A stretch of 64,000 nucleotides of DNA from Paenibacillus tarimensis. GTDB taxonomy: Bacteria; Bacillota; Bacilli; Paenibacillales; Paenibacillaceae. This document shows, one piece after another, positions 9,105 through 19,204 of this stretch. Under the pieces are notes generated by a model. That model saw only the letters and a list, made by a program, of their open reading frames with translations. It was not told the origin of the DNA and made no database searches. Within the stretch, counting starts at the first letter, position 1; each line of letters begins with the position of its first letter. The position numbers and the translations under genes were made by a program. The stretch lies in the NCBI RefSeq assembly GCF_021532315.1, contig NZ_JAKGAO010000011.1:310001-374000 (forward strand). The letters are read 5' to 3'.

Positions 9105-9959
9105 TCACTGTCTATATTCGGCACTATTTTGCACAATACGCTGCAGATGCAGCGTCAGAAAAACAGCTTCTGCATCATAGACCGGCTTATGCAGCCGCTG
9201 CTGGATTACCTTGATCAGTGTCCAGGCAAGCGAGTACATCTCCGGATACTCTGTCTTAATCAGCTCCGTTATCTTATCAGGCTCGTCCACCTGCTCTCCG
9301 CGCCTAACCCGTTCAAGCGCAATCATCAGATGGCGGAGCAGCCGCGAGTAGTTCAAGCTGTCCCGCTGCACCTTTATGCCTATGCTGCGCTCAATGAGCT
9401 CGACAAGATCTGAAATTAACTGAGAATTCTCCTTAACTTCACCTATTGGCCGGTCGGCAATCGCACTGTGAATATGCAGAGCTACGAAACCGATCTCATC
9501 ATCGGGAAGCTCAATGCCAAGCTTGCTGTTAATTTCCGCAACAGCATACTCAGCCAGCTTATATTCTCTCGGGTAAAATTCCCGGGTTTCGTAATTGAAT
9601 GGATTGTGCACGGTAATCCCTTGACGATAACGCATGACCGCGAAGGCAATGTGATCTGTCAGAGCAATATGAATATGCTCATTAAGCGGCGCACCGGCAT
9701 GCTGAGCAATATAATAGATGACGTCATTCATCACGCCGATGAGCTTCTCGTCCACCTGCTCCAGCAGACGCTTGTACAGCTCCTTCTCCTTCTGATTGCG
9801 TAGGATGAACATCTTCTCGCCTGCGTCAGCCTGAATCAGGTCTTTCGCCTTCTTGCCAAAACCCACGCCTCTGCCGATGACGACGACTTCCCCGTAGTGC
9901 CCATGAGACGCGATGACTACATTGTTATTTAATACTTTTAGCACTTGCAGGCTTTCCAC
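9105..9959 (-). CDS. glcT: Transcription antiterminator GlcT (BglG/SacY family)
   Basis: 284 residues: an N-terminal CAT RNA-binding domain (about 1-55, starting MESLQVLKVLNNNVV), then PRD1 (about 65-170, with HIHIALTDHIAF and DDEIGFVALHIHSA) and PRD2 (about 175-280, with DAEAVFLTLHLQRI). The PRDs carry the regulatory histidines phosphorylated by PTS proteins. It binds the RAT in the ptsG leader and prevents termination when glucose is present. The start is GTG, preceded by AGAGGAGGA. Position directly before ptsG matches B. subtilis glcT-ptsG-ptsH-ptsI. Confidence 0.93.
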   Translation of the reverse strand: MESLQVLKVLNNNVVIASHGHYGEVVVIGRGVGFGKKAKDLIQADAGEKMFILRNQKEKELYKRLLEQVDEKLIGVMNDVIYYIAQHAGAPLNEHIHIALTDHIAFAVMRYRQGITVHNPFNYETREFYPREYKLAEYAVAEINSKLGIELPDDEIGFVALHIHSAIADRPIGEVKENSQLISDLVELIERSIGIKVQRDSLNYSRLLRHLMIALERVRRGEQVDEPDKITELIKTEYPEMYSLAWTLIKVIQQRLHKPVYDAEAVFLTLHLQRIVQNSAEYRQ

Positions 9960-10101
9960 GGGCGTCCTCCTCTAATCACATTCCCCATTAGTGTACTAAA
10001 TAAGTTAAGCGCCATCAAGGAAGACGGAAAGCTGCGCAGACTTCCACCCGGAAGGCAAACCTTCGCCTTGATCAGTTAAGAAGGCATCATTACCTTCCGC
10101 C

Positions 10102-12195
10102 TTACAGGCGCGCTTCAATTAGTCTTGCCGCCGGGGCACCGGGAAGTTCAATTTTGAGAATACCCTCAGCAGCATCCCACTGCAGCCCGCAGATCCCGCC
10201 TTCCGGGTATGCACAGCGTACATTCAGCTCTCGGCCACTCAGCTGCGGGAGCGGCAGGCTTACTTCGGATGCACTTCCGCCTGTACGCCACACGGCGATG
10301 TACATCCGGTCAGCCCTGCGTAGACCAAGACTGATCCAGTCATCCTGCGGCTTCGGCATGCCGAGCGGCCAGAATGGCAGTGCTTCGCGGATATCTCCGC
10401 GAATCGTCTTGTAATAGTCCAGCGCTTCCTTAACAAGCGCACGGCGGCGGGGGCTGAGCTCCGCCAGATGACCGCTCTGGTGAATGCGCAGGAGCAGAGC
10501 ATTAACCATATTGAAGATAACCTCCTCATCATCGCCCTCACGCAGCGGATAAGACCATATAGCAGACTGCTCAGGTGTTAATGCGCCAGGGGAGCCTGCA
10601 GCTATTGAGGCATACCGGACATAGTTCTCCTGGTCACTGGTCGATTGGATGCTGTGCCTGCTCAGCATGGCATAGTCCATTCGCATGCCGCCGCTGGAGC
10701 AGTTCTCGATGACAAGCTCCGGATACCGGGCAAAAACGCTGTCCAGCCAGCCCAGGTATGCACGATTATGCTGCAGCAGACCGTCTCCTGTGCTGTCCGA
10801 GGCCGCTTCCGTGCCCACCCCTGCGTTGATATTGTAGTCCATCTTGATATAACCGACCCCATAATCCTCTACCAGCCTGCGGATTACTTCATCCGCATGA
10901 GCAGTAACCTTCGGGTTACGAAAATCCAGCTGGTAGCGGCTGCGGTCCATCACCCGCCGCCCATGCCGCATGAAGAACCAGCTGTCATCCGTATCCGCAA
11001 GCTTCGGACAGTTAATGCCCATAACCTCAAGCTCCAGCCACAGCCCTGGAATCATCCCCTTGCTGCGGATATAATCCAGTACATACTTGATGCCTTCGGG
11101 AAAGCGTTCTTCGGAGGGCAGCCACTCGCCAACTCCATCCCACCATTCGCCCGGCGCATACCAGCCCGCATCAATACAGAAGTATTCACAGCCTACGTCT
11201 GCGGCCGCATCAATCAGCGGAATCAGCTTCTCCGTCGTCGGGTTGCCCCACAGACAGTTCATATAATCGTTGAAAATAATACGCAGCAGCCGGTTATCCT
11301 CATTCGGGCGGCGGATCAGACGCCGGTAACGCGTCAGCTCCCCAATGGCTTCTTCTAGCCCTCCGCTGACCACGCCTACAGCAGCAGGCACAGAAACGAA
11401 GGACTGGCCCGGCTGCAGCTCAATCCACCAGTGGTTATCATGCTCGGTGGGACCGCTAACCTGCAGAGTGAGCCGGTCAACCTGGTCGATAATCTCCCAG
11501 TGCCAGGAACCATTATGCTCGATCTGCCAGAACAGGGCCGTTCCCGCTTCCGTGTTCTCCAGCACAGCCATCGGTATATGCTCGGCGGCTGACCAGGAGC
11601 CCGTGTTGCTGCAGGAGATCCGCTTCGAGCTCCTGTCAGTCATATGGGAGAACCCGAGCTCCGGCAGGGTGTACGTCCGCCACTGCAGCTCGCTCTGCCA
11701 GCCATTGTGGGCGAGCGTCAGCTTCATTTTGTCATCACGGTCAAGGCTGCCCTCCTTGTCCAGACCCGTCAGAACAAAGGTGGATACATACTCCACGCCA
11801 ACCGGGCTCTCGCCTTCATGAACAAGCTCCGTCCAGCTGGTCGCGATCTTTAATTCGTCGAAGAACTGGTAGTGCTGCACAGCGCGCAGCCCGCTGTCCG
11901 GGTCTCTCAGTACGACCTCCAGCTTGCGTCCGGCCGGGCTGCGTGTATCAAGATGGGAATCGTACTGCATCCGCAAACCGGGATAAGTGGCCCGGTGTGT
12001 CCGACCGTGATATTCCGCCCGGTCTTCCCCGCTAAGCTGCAGCTCCAGCAGCCTATAGCCCGGCTTTTGCTTGTCCGTAACAGCTCCGGGATCCAATGGC
12101 TCTACCCCGTAATGCAGCAGCAGCACATCCAGCTTGTCTGTCACTTCAATTACAAGATGCAGACCATTCTCCTCGATTACGATCAGCTGTTCCAT
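10102..12195 (-). CDS. GH36 alpha-galactosidase
   Basis: 697 residues without a signal peptide, so cytoplasmic. An N-terminal beta domain (to about 300) is followed by the catalytic barrel: IDAGWY (about 341-346), YIKMDYN with nucleophile D453, and CSSGGMRMDY then QSTSDQENY with acid/base D521, the clan-D pattern of GH36. It should release galactose from alpha-1,6 galactosides such as melibiose, raffinose or stachyose after uptake. The start at 12195 has GGAGAGGGTG before it; the longer ORF adds 16 residues. It follows a sugar-binding lipoprotein gene on the same strand. GH36 also contains alpha-N-acetylgalactosaminidases, so exact specificity is open. Confidence 0.9.
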   Translation of the reverse strand: MEQLIVIEENGLHLVIEVTDKLDVLLLHYGVEPLDPGAVTDKQKPGYRLLELQLSGEDRAEYHGRTHRATYPGLRMQYDSHLDTRSPAGRKLEVVLRDPDSGLRAVQHYQFFDELKIATSWTELVHEGESPVGVEYVSTFVLTGLDKEGSLDRDDKMKLTLAHNGWQSELQWRTYTLPELGFSHMTDRSSKRISCSNTGSWSAAEHIPMAVLENTEAGTALFWQIEHNGSWHWEIIDQVDRLTLQVSGPTEHDNHWWIELQPGQSFVSVPAAVGVVSGGLEEAIGELTRYRRLIRRPNEDNRLLRIIFNDYMNCLWGNPTTEKLIPLIDAAADVGCEYFCIDAGWYAPGEWWDGVGEWLPSEERFPEGIKYVLDYIRSKGMIPGLWLELEVMGINCPKLADTDDSWFFMRHGRRVMDRSRYQLDFRNPKVTAHADEVIRRLVEDYGVGYIKMDYNINAGVGTEAASDSTGDGLLQHNRAYLGWLDSVFARYPELVIENCSSGGMRMDYAMLSRHSIQSTSDQENYVRYASIAAGSPGALTPEQSAIWSYPLREGDDEEVIFNMVNALLLRIHQSGHLAELSPRRRALVKEALDYYKTIRGDIREALPFWPLGMPKPQDDWISLGLRRADRMYIAVWRTGGSASEVSLPLPQLSGRELNVRCAYPEGGICGLQWDAAEGILKIELPGAPAARLIEARL

Positions 12196-12299
12196 GAAAG
12201 GCACCCTCTCCGGTTTCGTTATTGGTGGTCCAAAAATAGACATAGGCCCGCACCATCCTTAGATGCCGAGCCTACGCCTTCTGTCCTCATTATACGTAT

Positions 12300-13616
12300 T
12301 TACTGGGCCGAGCCCAATTGTACCCAAGCTTTCTCGATCTCGCCAATTGCCTGCTCTCTCGGCTTGTTACCTCCGATATAAGCCTGCATGATTTCTCCAA
12401 ATCGCTGGTGGAACATATCGAGAGAGTAGTTGATAGACAGATCGCCCGATTCACTCGTCTTCAGAATCTCTCCCATCTGCTTCGGCATATCCAGATCAGG
12501 TAGCGGCGCATCCTTGATCGGCGGAATGACCTTGGCGACACCGGAGAACCAATTCTTGCCGTAGTCGGACGTATACAGCCAGTTGAAGAAGGCAATCGTC
12601 TCATCCACCGTCTCTGAATCCTTGTTAATCCGCAGCGCCTGGTCGGCACCGGTAATAATCTGCGTATGCTCCGGATTGTCATCCACCGGGTAGCCCATGA
12701 TGCCGAGCTGGAAGTCCGGCGTAATCTTCTTGATCGCTTCTTCGTCCCATGCCCCCTTGCCTGTCATGAAGGCAGCCTTGCCGAGTGCGAAGTCACTTAC
12801 CTGCGCATTACTGTCACGCTCAAGCGGCTTCGGAGTGCCATGCTGAACGGTCAGGTCGATGAAGTTGAAGAAATTCTCCGCAAGAATGGGATGATCTGCG
12901 ATCTTCGCCTTGCCCGCGATAAAATCATTCACCAGCTGCTGCGGGCTTACTCCCGCCTCTGCTGCTGCTGCGTCAACATAGTGCTGGAAGATATGCTTCC
13001 AAACCCACCACTCCTTGTAAGCGTTGGCAAAAGGAGTGATGCCTTTGGCCTCCAGCTTCGCAATCGCATCCTCCAGCTCGGCCATTGTCTTCGGCGCTTC
13101 GGCAATGCCCGCTTCATCCAGTAGCTTCTGGTTGTAAATCAGCGCGAAGAGATTGCCCTTGACCGGCAGCCCAAGCACCCTGCCTTCAGTCGATGACATA
13201 TTAGCGCGAACGGCATCGGTCATGGCTGCCGCGAGCGGCTCATCCGTCAGGTCCGCACTGTATTCCGCGAATGTGTCAATATCTCCGCCAGCTGTCGTCT
13301 GGAATACATCCGGCGTGCTGCCAGCTGCGATTCTGGACTTTAACACTGTGTTATAGTCGGCCTGCATAATTTCCAGGTTAATTGTAACGTTCGGCTTAAC
13401 CTTCTTGTATTCGGCGATATACGCGTTGAACGCATCCGTATATTCCGGCGAAGCGGTAAACATGTTGATTGTGACCGGCTTCTCCCCCGCATTGCCGCCA
13501 GCAGCGCCGCCATTCTCTGAACTTGTATTGCCGCCGCCGTTATTGCCGCCGCAGGCTGCAAGAATTCCTACCACGAGCATCAGACTAACCGATAATGACA
13601 CCAAGCGTTTGACCAT
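12300..13616 (-). CDS. ABC sugar-binding lipoprotein
   Basis: 438 residues. Lipoprotein signal ending in ILAAC (Cys22), then a Gly/Asn/Ser-rich linker and a type-1 extracellular solute-binding domain (SBP_bac_1) of typical size. It would capture an oligosaccharide at the membrane and deliver it to the two permeases encoded divergently at 17370-19087. It lies between the YesMN-type regulators and the alpha-galactosidase on the same strand, pointing to alpha-galactosides as ligand. GGGGGCG precedes the ATG. Confidence 0.9.
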   Translation of the reverse strand: MVKRLVSLSVSLMLVVGILAACGGNNGGGNTSSENGGAAGGNAGEKPVTINMFTASPEYTDAFNAYIAEYKKVKPNVTINLEIMQADYNTVLKSRIAAGSTPDVFQTTAGGDIDTFAEYSADLTDEPLAAAMTDAVRANMSSTEGRVLGLPVKGNLFALIYNQKLLDEAGIAEAPKTMAELEDAIAKLEAKGITPFANAYKEWWVWKHIFQHYVDAAAAEAGVSPQQLVNDFIAGKAKIADHPILAENFFNFIDLTVQHGTPKPLERDSNAQVSDFALGKAAFMTGKGAWDEEAIKKITPDFQLGIMGYPVDDNPEHTQIITGADQALRINKDSETVDETIAFFNWLYTSDYGKNWFSGVAKVIPPIKDAPLPDLDMPKQMGEILKTSESGDLSINYSLDMFHQRFGEIMQAYIGGNKPREQAIGEIEKAWVQLGSAQ

Positions 13617-13745
13617 CTTTACGCCCCCATTTTCCTATAAGTTGTGTTCGTCCTTGAAGTCTATATTAAAGAAAAGAAGGCGGCTGCAAAATGTAGATAA
13701 GTAAGATATTAAGGGTAAAAAAGTGAAGTCATCTGACTGTTCACA

Positions 13746-15380
13746 TTATTTCAGTTGTACGGCAGTACGGTATTCGGATGGTGAGCGGCCAAAGTAATTC
13801 CGGAAAGCTTTGCTAAAATAGTTCTTGTCCTTGTATCCCAGCATCTCGGATATTTCCTGGATCTTCAGCTCGGGATTGCCGAGCAGCTCTGTCGCCTTAT
13901 CCATCCTGACCTTCTGCACATATTCATGTATACCAAAGCCATATTCCTGCTTGAACAGCTTCATCAGATACTCTCTGCTGAGGAAATACTTCTCGGTAAA
14001 TACTGATATCTTGATATCCTCGTAATAATAATCGTCGATATAAGCCTTGATATCCGTTATATCAAACGGCTTGTTCACAGACGCAGACTTGCGGATTAGT
14101 GCTGAATAATGGTCGAGCATCCGGTGCAGAAGGGCAGCGAAGCCCTCGAAATTTTCAAAGTCCTGTCCAGGGAACTCCCTGCCCGTCCCGTTATTATTCG
14201 GGAGCAGCCCGGGCGCTACCCCCAGCTCCATCGCCGCATCATTCATCAGCAGGATGAACTCATTCATAACGCGGTCCGCGTCACTGAAGGTGAAGCGCCC
14301 GCTCCCTTCCAGCTTCCGCAGGAGTTCACCGAGTATACCGGAGGCCTGATTCTGATTCCCGCCTTCCAGTGCATTACGGATGAGTGAGATACGGCTGGCT
14401 AAAGGCTGGGCCTCCCGGACGGCCGGGCCCGGCTCATAAGGACCGGCCACCAGTGCTGTCTCCTGCTTCAAGAGATCCAGGTTCTGCAATCTTCCCTTAG
14501 CCGCCTCGTAGGAATCTGCGAGCCCCAGAATGTCGGGGGATGTGCTCCCGATCCCCGCTGCCACGCGGATCTGAAACAGATCACTCAGCGTTGCGGCAAG
14601 CTTCTTGACCAGCAGCGTGGCACGAAACGCCGTATCCTCATTCAAGCCTCCGAGCCGGGTATAGACCGCAATCATCTCCCGCTCCTGCTTCGGATTCGGG
14701 AAGCTGAAACAGGAGAAATCTCTTCCTGCGAGCTCGCTGACGACATTCGCCACCGCAAAATGCAGCAGCTCTGTGTCCCCGTTAAATCTCGTTGTCCTCA
14801 CTTGATCCGCATTCAGTATCCGCAGCACCACAGCACCGAAATGGTTGTCCGGCTCATCTGCCCCGATCAGCGGCAGGAAGGCTTCGTTGGTCTGCTTCTT
14901 GAAGCTGCGGTCAATGATCGACAGATACATCTTCTCCTTCAGCTTCGGGATGGACATGTTAAGCGTCATATTCTTCGTAATAAAATCGCTCGCGCTCTGC
15001 CGCTTGGCCTCCAGGATATCCACCGCCTTGCGCAGCGCCTGGTTCAAGTCTTGCCTGTTAACGGGCTTTAATAGATAATCGACGACCTTGGAGCGGATGG
15101 CCTGCCGGGTATATTCAAAGTCATTATAGCCGCTGATGACGATCGTCATCAGCTCGGGATAAGCTTCTTCAACCCTCTGAAGGAATTCGGTCCCGCTGAT
15201 CTCCGGCATCTTCATATCCACCATCACAAGATCAATCTTGTGCGCCTCTAGCATCTGGAGTCCGGCCTGACCGTCCGCGGCTTCTAGCACCTCTGTCACG
15301 CCAAGTCCTTCCCAATCGCCCAATATTCGTATCGCTTCGCGCAGCGGCTCTTCGTCGTCGATGATTAATACGTTATACAT
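13746..15380 (-). CDS. YesN-type response regulator with AraC HTH
   Basis: 544 residues: receiver domain (1-120, D55 in MVDMKMPE, Lys in LLKPVNR), a long middle region (about 130-430) usual for this subfamily, and a C-terminal AraC-type double HTH (about 440-540) with IQEISEMLGYKDKNYFSKAFRN. It acts with the overlapping sensor kinase gene; the two share 8 bases. In this family such regulators activate adjacent carbohydrate ABC genes, here probably the binding protein, GH36 enzyme and divergent permeases. Confidence 0.92.
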   Translation of the reverse strand: MYNVLIIDDEEPLREAIRILGDWEGLGVTEVLEAADGQAGLQMLEAHKIDLVMVDMKMPEISGTEFLQRVEEAYPELMTIVISGYNDFEYTRQAIRSKVVDYLLKPVNRQDLNQALRKAVDILEAKRQSASDFITKNMTLNMSIPKLKEKMYLSIIDRSFKKQTNEAFLPLIGADEPDNHFGAVVLRILNADQVRTTRFNGDTELLHFAVANVVSELAGRDFSCFSFPNPKQEREMIAVYTRLGGLNEDTAFRATLLVKKLAATLSDLFQIRVAAGIGSTSPDILGLADSYEAAKGRLQNLDLLKQETALVAGPYEPGPAVREAQPLASRISLIRNALEGGNQNQASGILGELLRKLEGSGRFTFSDADRVMNEFILLMNDAAMELGVAPGLLPNNNGTGREFPGQDFENFEGFAALLHRMLDHYSALIRKSASVNKPFDITDIKAYIDDYYYEDIKISVFTEKYFLSREYLMKLFKQEYGFGIHEYVQKVRMDKATELLGNPELKIQEISEMLGYKDKNYFSKAFRNYFGRSPSEYRTAVQLK

Positions 15381-17208
15381 GGCTGCCGCCCCCTTGTGGA
15401 ATGATCATGCACAGTTCTGTTCCGTCCGCGCTTGTACGGATCTCTAGCCCCGCTTCTTCGCCATACAGCAGCTTTAGACGGGTGCTGAGGTTCGTCAGGC
15501 CAATGCTCTCTCCGCTCTCCCGTTCTTCCCACCCCGACGCGAGCGAACGCAGCACCTCGTCAAGCCGCGCAGGCGGAATCCCCGGCCCGTTGTCCCGGAC
15601 CGATATAATGGCCTTCCCGCTGTATAAGCGGGCCTTGATGGCAATGTTCACCGTTGTTGACACCTTCTCCAGCGCATGCTTGACTGCATTCTCCGCCAGC
15701 GTCTGTACCGACAGCTTGGGGAGCTCCAGCCCCATCAATGCCTCGTCCCAATCTGTTGTCACTTGGAGGCGTGATCCGAATCTCGCCTTCTGGAGCGACA
15801 TGTACCGCTCGATATGCTTCAGCTCATCCCGTGCCTGCACGACATCCCGGCCGCTGATGCAGTAACGGAGCGTCTGTGCCAATGCATCCACCATATCGGC
15901 AATATCGAAGCGCTCATGCCTCAGCGCCTTGGTGGAGATGGCCTGCAGAGCATTATACAGAAAATGCGGATTGATCTCCGCTTCGAGCGCTTTCAAGATC
16001 GCATTCTTCTCGCTCAGCTTCATCTTGTACCGTTCATTAATCAGCTCATTCGTGTTACGCACCATCTGATTAAAATGCCTTGTCAGATAAGCAATCTCAT
16101 CCCTGCCCGTAACGGCCGCCTCCGCATCGAAGGAGCCTGTACTGAAGCGGCTCATCTGCTGGGACAGACGCTTCAGCGGTTGAGTAATCGCATTCGAGGT
16201 GTACGTGACCAGAATAATGGAAAGCACGATAAAACCCAGTCCGATCAGGATGCTCCAGTCGCGTGTCGCCGTGGCAGCCGCGTAGAGCTCCTTATGCGGG
16301 ATCGGCTTCACCAGCTTCCAGCCGTTCTGGCTGCCGACATCATACATGACGAGGTACCGTTCCTCCCCGTCCCTCCAGGTCAGCCTCCCGGCTGAATCCC
16401 CTGTAATGCCGTCTAACAAGCCGGCCTGCTTAATCCGGTTGTAATAGTCCATGTCTGCTGCATAGAACAAACGGTTATCCTTGTCCAGGAACAGCAGCTG
16501 CTCTCCCTTGCCGAGCGGCACATCCGCCAGCATGCCGTCCAGCACCGATGAATTCAAGTAGAAGGAAATGAGAGCCTGCGGCTCCCGGGTTGGAATCGAC
16601 CTCAGCACCCTATGATAAGCCATGAAGCTGTTCTTGATATTGATTTCGTAACCGATTTCATTTTGTCCCTGGGCGAAGGACTGGAACTCACGGCTGCCAC
16701 CCTGGCTGATCATGTCGCGGAACCAGCTCTGATGCGTAACCTCGTCGCCCTCTGCCGTAAGGACCCGAAGGTTATAATTCTCCCTCGTAATATAGTAATA
16801 CTTCTGCTGCTCCACTAGGTAGAAGCAGATGACCTCCATGTCCGTACGCGAATAATAAAGCTCTCTCAAGTAGCTCTCTAAGTAAAGCCTTGCCGCATAG
16901 TCATGCTGTTCATTCTCGATCGAGCTGACAATCTGATCATAGCGGATCTGCGGCAGCGACAGCTGCTCCACACCGCCAATGAAATCCTCGAGGTTCTGGT
17001 TCACCAGCTTCAGCGTATTCGTCGTACCGGCGATGCTGTGTTCCACGGATTCCCGCTGCAGCATCTGGTACGAGATCACGGTCAGCGAGACTACAACCAG
17101 CGAGATAATTGAGGTGAACAGCAGGATAAGCTTGTTGACAAGCCTTCTTGACAAGCGTTCACCGGCTGACTGCACCCTGCTTCTGATCCACTTTCCTACC
17201 GCTCCCAT
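15373..17208 (-). CDS. YesM-type membrane sensor histidine kinase
   Basis: 611 residues. TM1 at about 25-48, an extracellular sensor region of some 270 residues, TM2 at about 319-338, HAMP (about 338-390), His_kinase domain with EINPHFLYNAL (His415) and HATPase (DNGPGI, GIGLTNLSTRLK-like ending). GGGGGGAG precedes the ATG. It likely senses an extracellular oligosaccharide or the loaded binding protein and phosphorylates the overlapping YesN-type regulator. It diverges from the permease genes. Confidence 0.92.
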   Translation of the reverse strand: MGAVGKWIRSRVQSAGERLSRRLVNKLILLFTSIISLVVVSLTVISYQMLQRESVEHSIAGTTNTLKLVNQNLEDFIGGVEQLSLPQIRYDQIVSSIENEQHDYAARLYLESYLRELYYSRTDMEVICFYLVEQQKYYYITRENYNLRVLTAEGDEVTHQSWFRDMISQGGSREFQSFAQGQNEIGYEINIKNSFMAYHRVLRSIPTREPQALISFYLNSSVLDGMLADVPLGKGEQLLFLDKDNRLFYAADMDYYNRIKQAGLLDGITGDSAGRLTWRDGEERYLVMYDVGSQNGWKLVKPIPHKELYAAATATRDWSILIGLGFIVLSIILVTYTSNAITQPLKRLSQQMSRFSTGSFDAEAAVTGRDEIAYLTRHFNQMVRNTNELINERYKMKLSEKNAILKALEAEINPHFLYNALQAISTKALRHERFDIADMVDALAQTLRYCISGRDVVQARDELKHIERYMSLQKARFGSRLQVTTDWDEALMGLELPKLSVQTLAENAVKHALEKVSTTVNIAIKARLYSGKAIISVRDNGPGIPPARLDEVLRSLASGWEERESGESIGLTNLSTRLKLLYGEEAGLEIRTSADGTELCMIIPQGGGSHV

Positions 17209-17269
17209 TGCTCCCCCCTCATGGCGAACAGTTCACCTTTTTACCCCTAACTGTTTTCTATCTTCCATT

Positions 17270-17296
17270 TTGACGGTTCAGGGCCTGACTTATAAT
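17270..17296 (+). promoter_or_regulatory. Candidate promoter for the permease genes
   Basis: TTGACG (17270-17275) and TATAAT (17291-17296) with a 15-bp spacer (16 if the -35 is read one base earlier), about 75 bp before the permease ATG, in the divergent intergenic region. Confidence 0.5.
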
Positions 17297-17369
17297 CATT
17301 ATAGCCAAAAGCGGTTTGCCCGCTAGGGTAAATTGCAATTCCAATGACTGGATAAAGAAGAGGTGCACT

Positions 17370-18257
17370 ATGCTGAAACTGGGGAGAAAATGGTCTGAGA
17401 AGCTCGAATTTGGCATCTTCACGCTGCCGGTTCTGATCTGTATCGCCGTCGCATTCTATATTCCATTCGCGATGACCATTCGCTATTCACTAACCAAATG
17501 GAATGGTATTTCCAAGGACCCGGCCTTCATCGGGCTGGATAATTTCAAGCAGATTTTCATGGGCGATCCGAACTTCAGCAGCTCCGCCTGGTTCACCATC
17601 AAATATGCGGTTCTGTATATCGTGCTGGTCAATGTGCTGGCGATCCTGCTGGCGCTCGTGCTCGACATGAAGCTGCGGACAACGACCTGGCTGCGGGCGG
17701 CGTTCTTCGTGCCCTATATTCTCAGCCTCGTTATTGTCGGCTTCATCTGGAAGTTTATCTTCATGCAGGGGTTTGAATCACTCGGGGCGAGTACAGGCTG
17801 GGGCATCTTCGGGTGGAGCTGGCTCGGCGAACCGGGTCTTGCCTTCTTATCGGTGCTCTTCGTCTCGATCTGGCAGTCGATCGGCTTCTATCTGGTGATC
17901 TACATTGCCGGTCTGCAGTCCGTGCCCGATGACCTGAAGGAAGCAGCTACTGTTGACGGCGCCGGGCCGATCCGCCGGTTCTTCAGTGTCACGCTGCCGC
18001 TGCTGGCGCCTTCGATCACGATCTCCGTCTTCATGGCGCTGACGAACTCCATTAAGGTGTTCGATGTGATCCTGTCGCTGACAGGCGGCGGACCCGGGGG
18101 AACGACCTACAGCATTGCGTATGACATCTACCGGGATACGTTCCAGAACAATCTGTACGGGTATGGCACGGCCAAGGCGCTGATCCTGTTCGTTGCCGTC
18201 CTGATCATTACCGTCATTCAACTGACGATCTTCAAGCGCAGGGAGGTTGAAGCCTGA
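17370..18257 (+). CDS. ABC sugar transporter permease (LacF/UgpA type)
   Basis: 295 residues, six predicted membrane segments, with the EAA loop DLKEAATVDGAGPIRRFF between segments 4 and 5 that docks the ATPase. Start ATG 17370 follows AGAGGTG; the longer ORF adds 18 residues with no ribosome site. Its stop overlaps the next start (TGATG). It is one half of the permease heterodimer serving the binding protein encoded at 12300-13616. No cognate ATPase gene is nearby, so a shared MsmX-type ATPase encoded elsewhere is likely. Confidence 0.93.
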   Translation: MLKLGRKWSEKLEFGIFTLPVLICIAVAFYIPFAMTIRYSLTKWNGISKDPAFIGLDNFKQIFMGDPNFSSSAWFTIKYAVLYIVLVNVLAILLALVLDMKLRTTTWLRAAFFVPYILSLVIVGFIWKFIFMQGFESLGASTGWGIFGWSWLGEPGLAFLSVLFVSIWQSIGFYLVIYIAGLQSVPDDLKEAATVDGAGPIRRFFSVTLPLLAPSITISVFMALTNSIKVFDVILSLTGGGPGGTTYSIAYDIYRDTFQNNLYGYGTAKALILFVAVLIITVIQLTIFKRREVEA

Positions 18258-19087
18258 TGAAACGCAGCCGTGCGGGACGACTTGTCCTAGAAATATCGAT
18301 GATTTTGCTCTCGCTTCTGTTCCTGTACCCGCTGTTCCTGGCGGTCAACAATTCCTTGAAGAGCTTCGGCGAGGTCATGACCGATGTGATTGCTCTGCCG
18401 AAGCAGCTGGCATTCGAGAACTATTCGTATGTATGGAGCTTCATCAACTATCCGCAGCTGTTCTGGAACAACACCGTCATCACCGGACTTGGCCTGATCG
18501 GCATCGTTCTGTTCTCGTCGATCGCTGCTTATAAGCTTGCACGGACGAAATCGCGGATGAGCCTGCTGCTCTACTTCCTGTGCATTATGCCGATGCTGAT
18601 CCCGTTCCAGTCGATCATGCTGACGGTGCTGCAGCTGGCCAAGGGCATGCAGCTATCCGACAGCACCTGGGGGCTTGGCATGCTGTATTGGGGCTTCGGC
18701 GCACCGCTTGCCGTCTTCATCTATCACGGCTTCGTGAAGGGCATTCCGAAGGAGATTGACGAGAGCGCCACGATTGACGGAGCCTCCGGCTTCCGCCTGT
18801 TCTTCATGGTGATCTTCCCGCTGCTGAAGTCAGTGACGACCACCATTATCATCATCGACGTGATGTGGATCTGGAACGACTTCCTGCTGCCGCTCCTGAT
18901 GGTCAACGGCTCGCCGGATACGAAGACGCTGACGCTCGCCGCCTACACCTTCGTCGGCCAGTATACCTCCGACTGGCAGTACGCGATGACCGCCATGGTT
19001 ATGGCCGTCCTACCGTCCATCATCGTCTTCATCTTCCTGCAGAAGTACATCGTAAAAGGCGTCGTTGCCGGGGCTGTGAAGGGGTAA
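18257..19087 (+). CDS. ABC sugar transporter permease (LacG/UgpE type)
   Basis: 276 residues, six predicted membrane segments, EAA loop EIDESATIDGASGFRLFF. It is the second half of the permease pair, coupled to the first by a TGATG overlap. A palindromic hairpin 40 bp after the stop probably ends the transcript. Confidence 0.93.
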   Translation: MKRSRAGRLVLEISMILLSLLFLYPLFLAVNNSLKSFGEVMTDVIALPKQLAFENYSYVWSFINYPQLFWNNTVITGLGLIGIVLFSSIAAYKLARTKSRMSLLLYFLCIMPMLIPFQSIMLTVLQLAKGMQLSDSTWGLGMLYWGFGAPLAVFIYHGFVKGIPKEIDESATIDGASGFRLFFMVIFPLLKSVTTTIIIIDVMWIWNDFLLPLLMVNGSPDTKTLTLAAYTFVGQYTSDWQYAMTAMVMAVLPSIIVFIFLQKYIVKGVVAGAVKG

Positions 19088-19128
19088 TGGGGTGACAGCA
19101 AAGGGGCTGAATATAAGTCGTGATGCCG

Positions 19129-19177
19129 AAGGGGCTGACCCTAAGTCGTCGTGATGACTTGTGGTCAGCCCCTTCTT
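19129..19177. repeat. Palindromic hairpin, family copy 2 (probable terminator)
   Basis: AAGGGGCTGACC (19129-19140) pairs with GGTCAGCCCCTT (19163-19174) around an AAGTC..GACTT core. A partial direct copy of its left half (AAGGGGCTGA..TAAGTCGTGATG) lies immediately upstream at 19101-19126, suggesting a local duplication. Same layout as the hairpins at 1194-1237 and 50361-50405. Confidence 0.7.
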
Positions 19178-19204
19178 CAATTTGGTGAACTACGTATGCT
19201 GGAC

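Noticed and set aside
9990-10080. Structured leader or terminator between the GH36 gene and glcT
   Set aside because: ATCAAGG/CCTTGAT arms can pair but the stem is weak and has no T-run; function cannot be supported.
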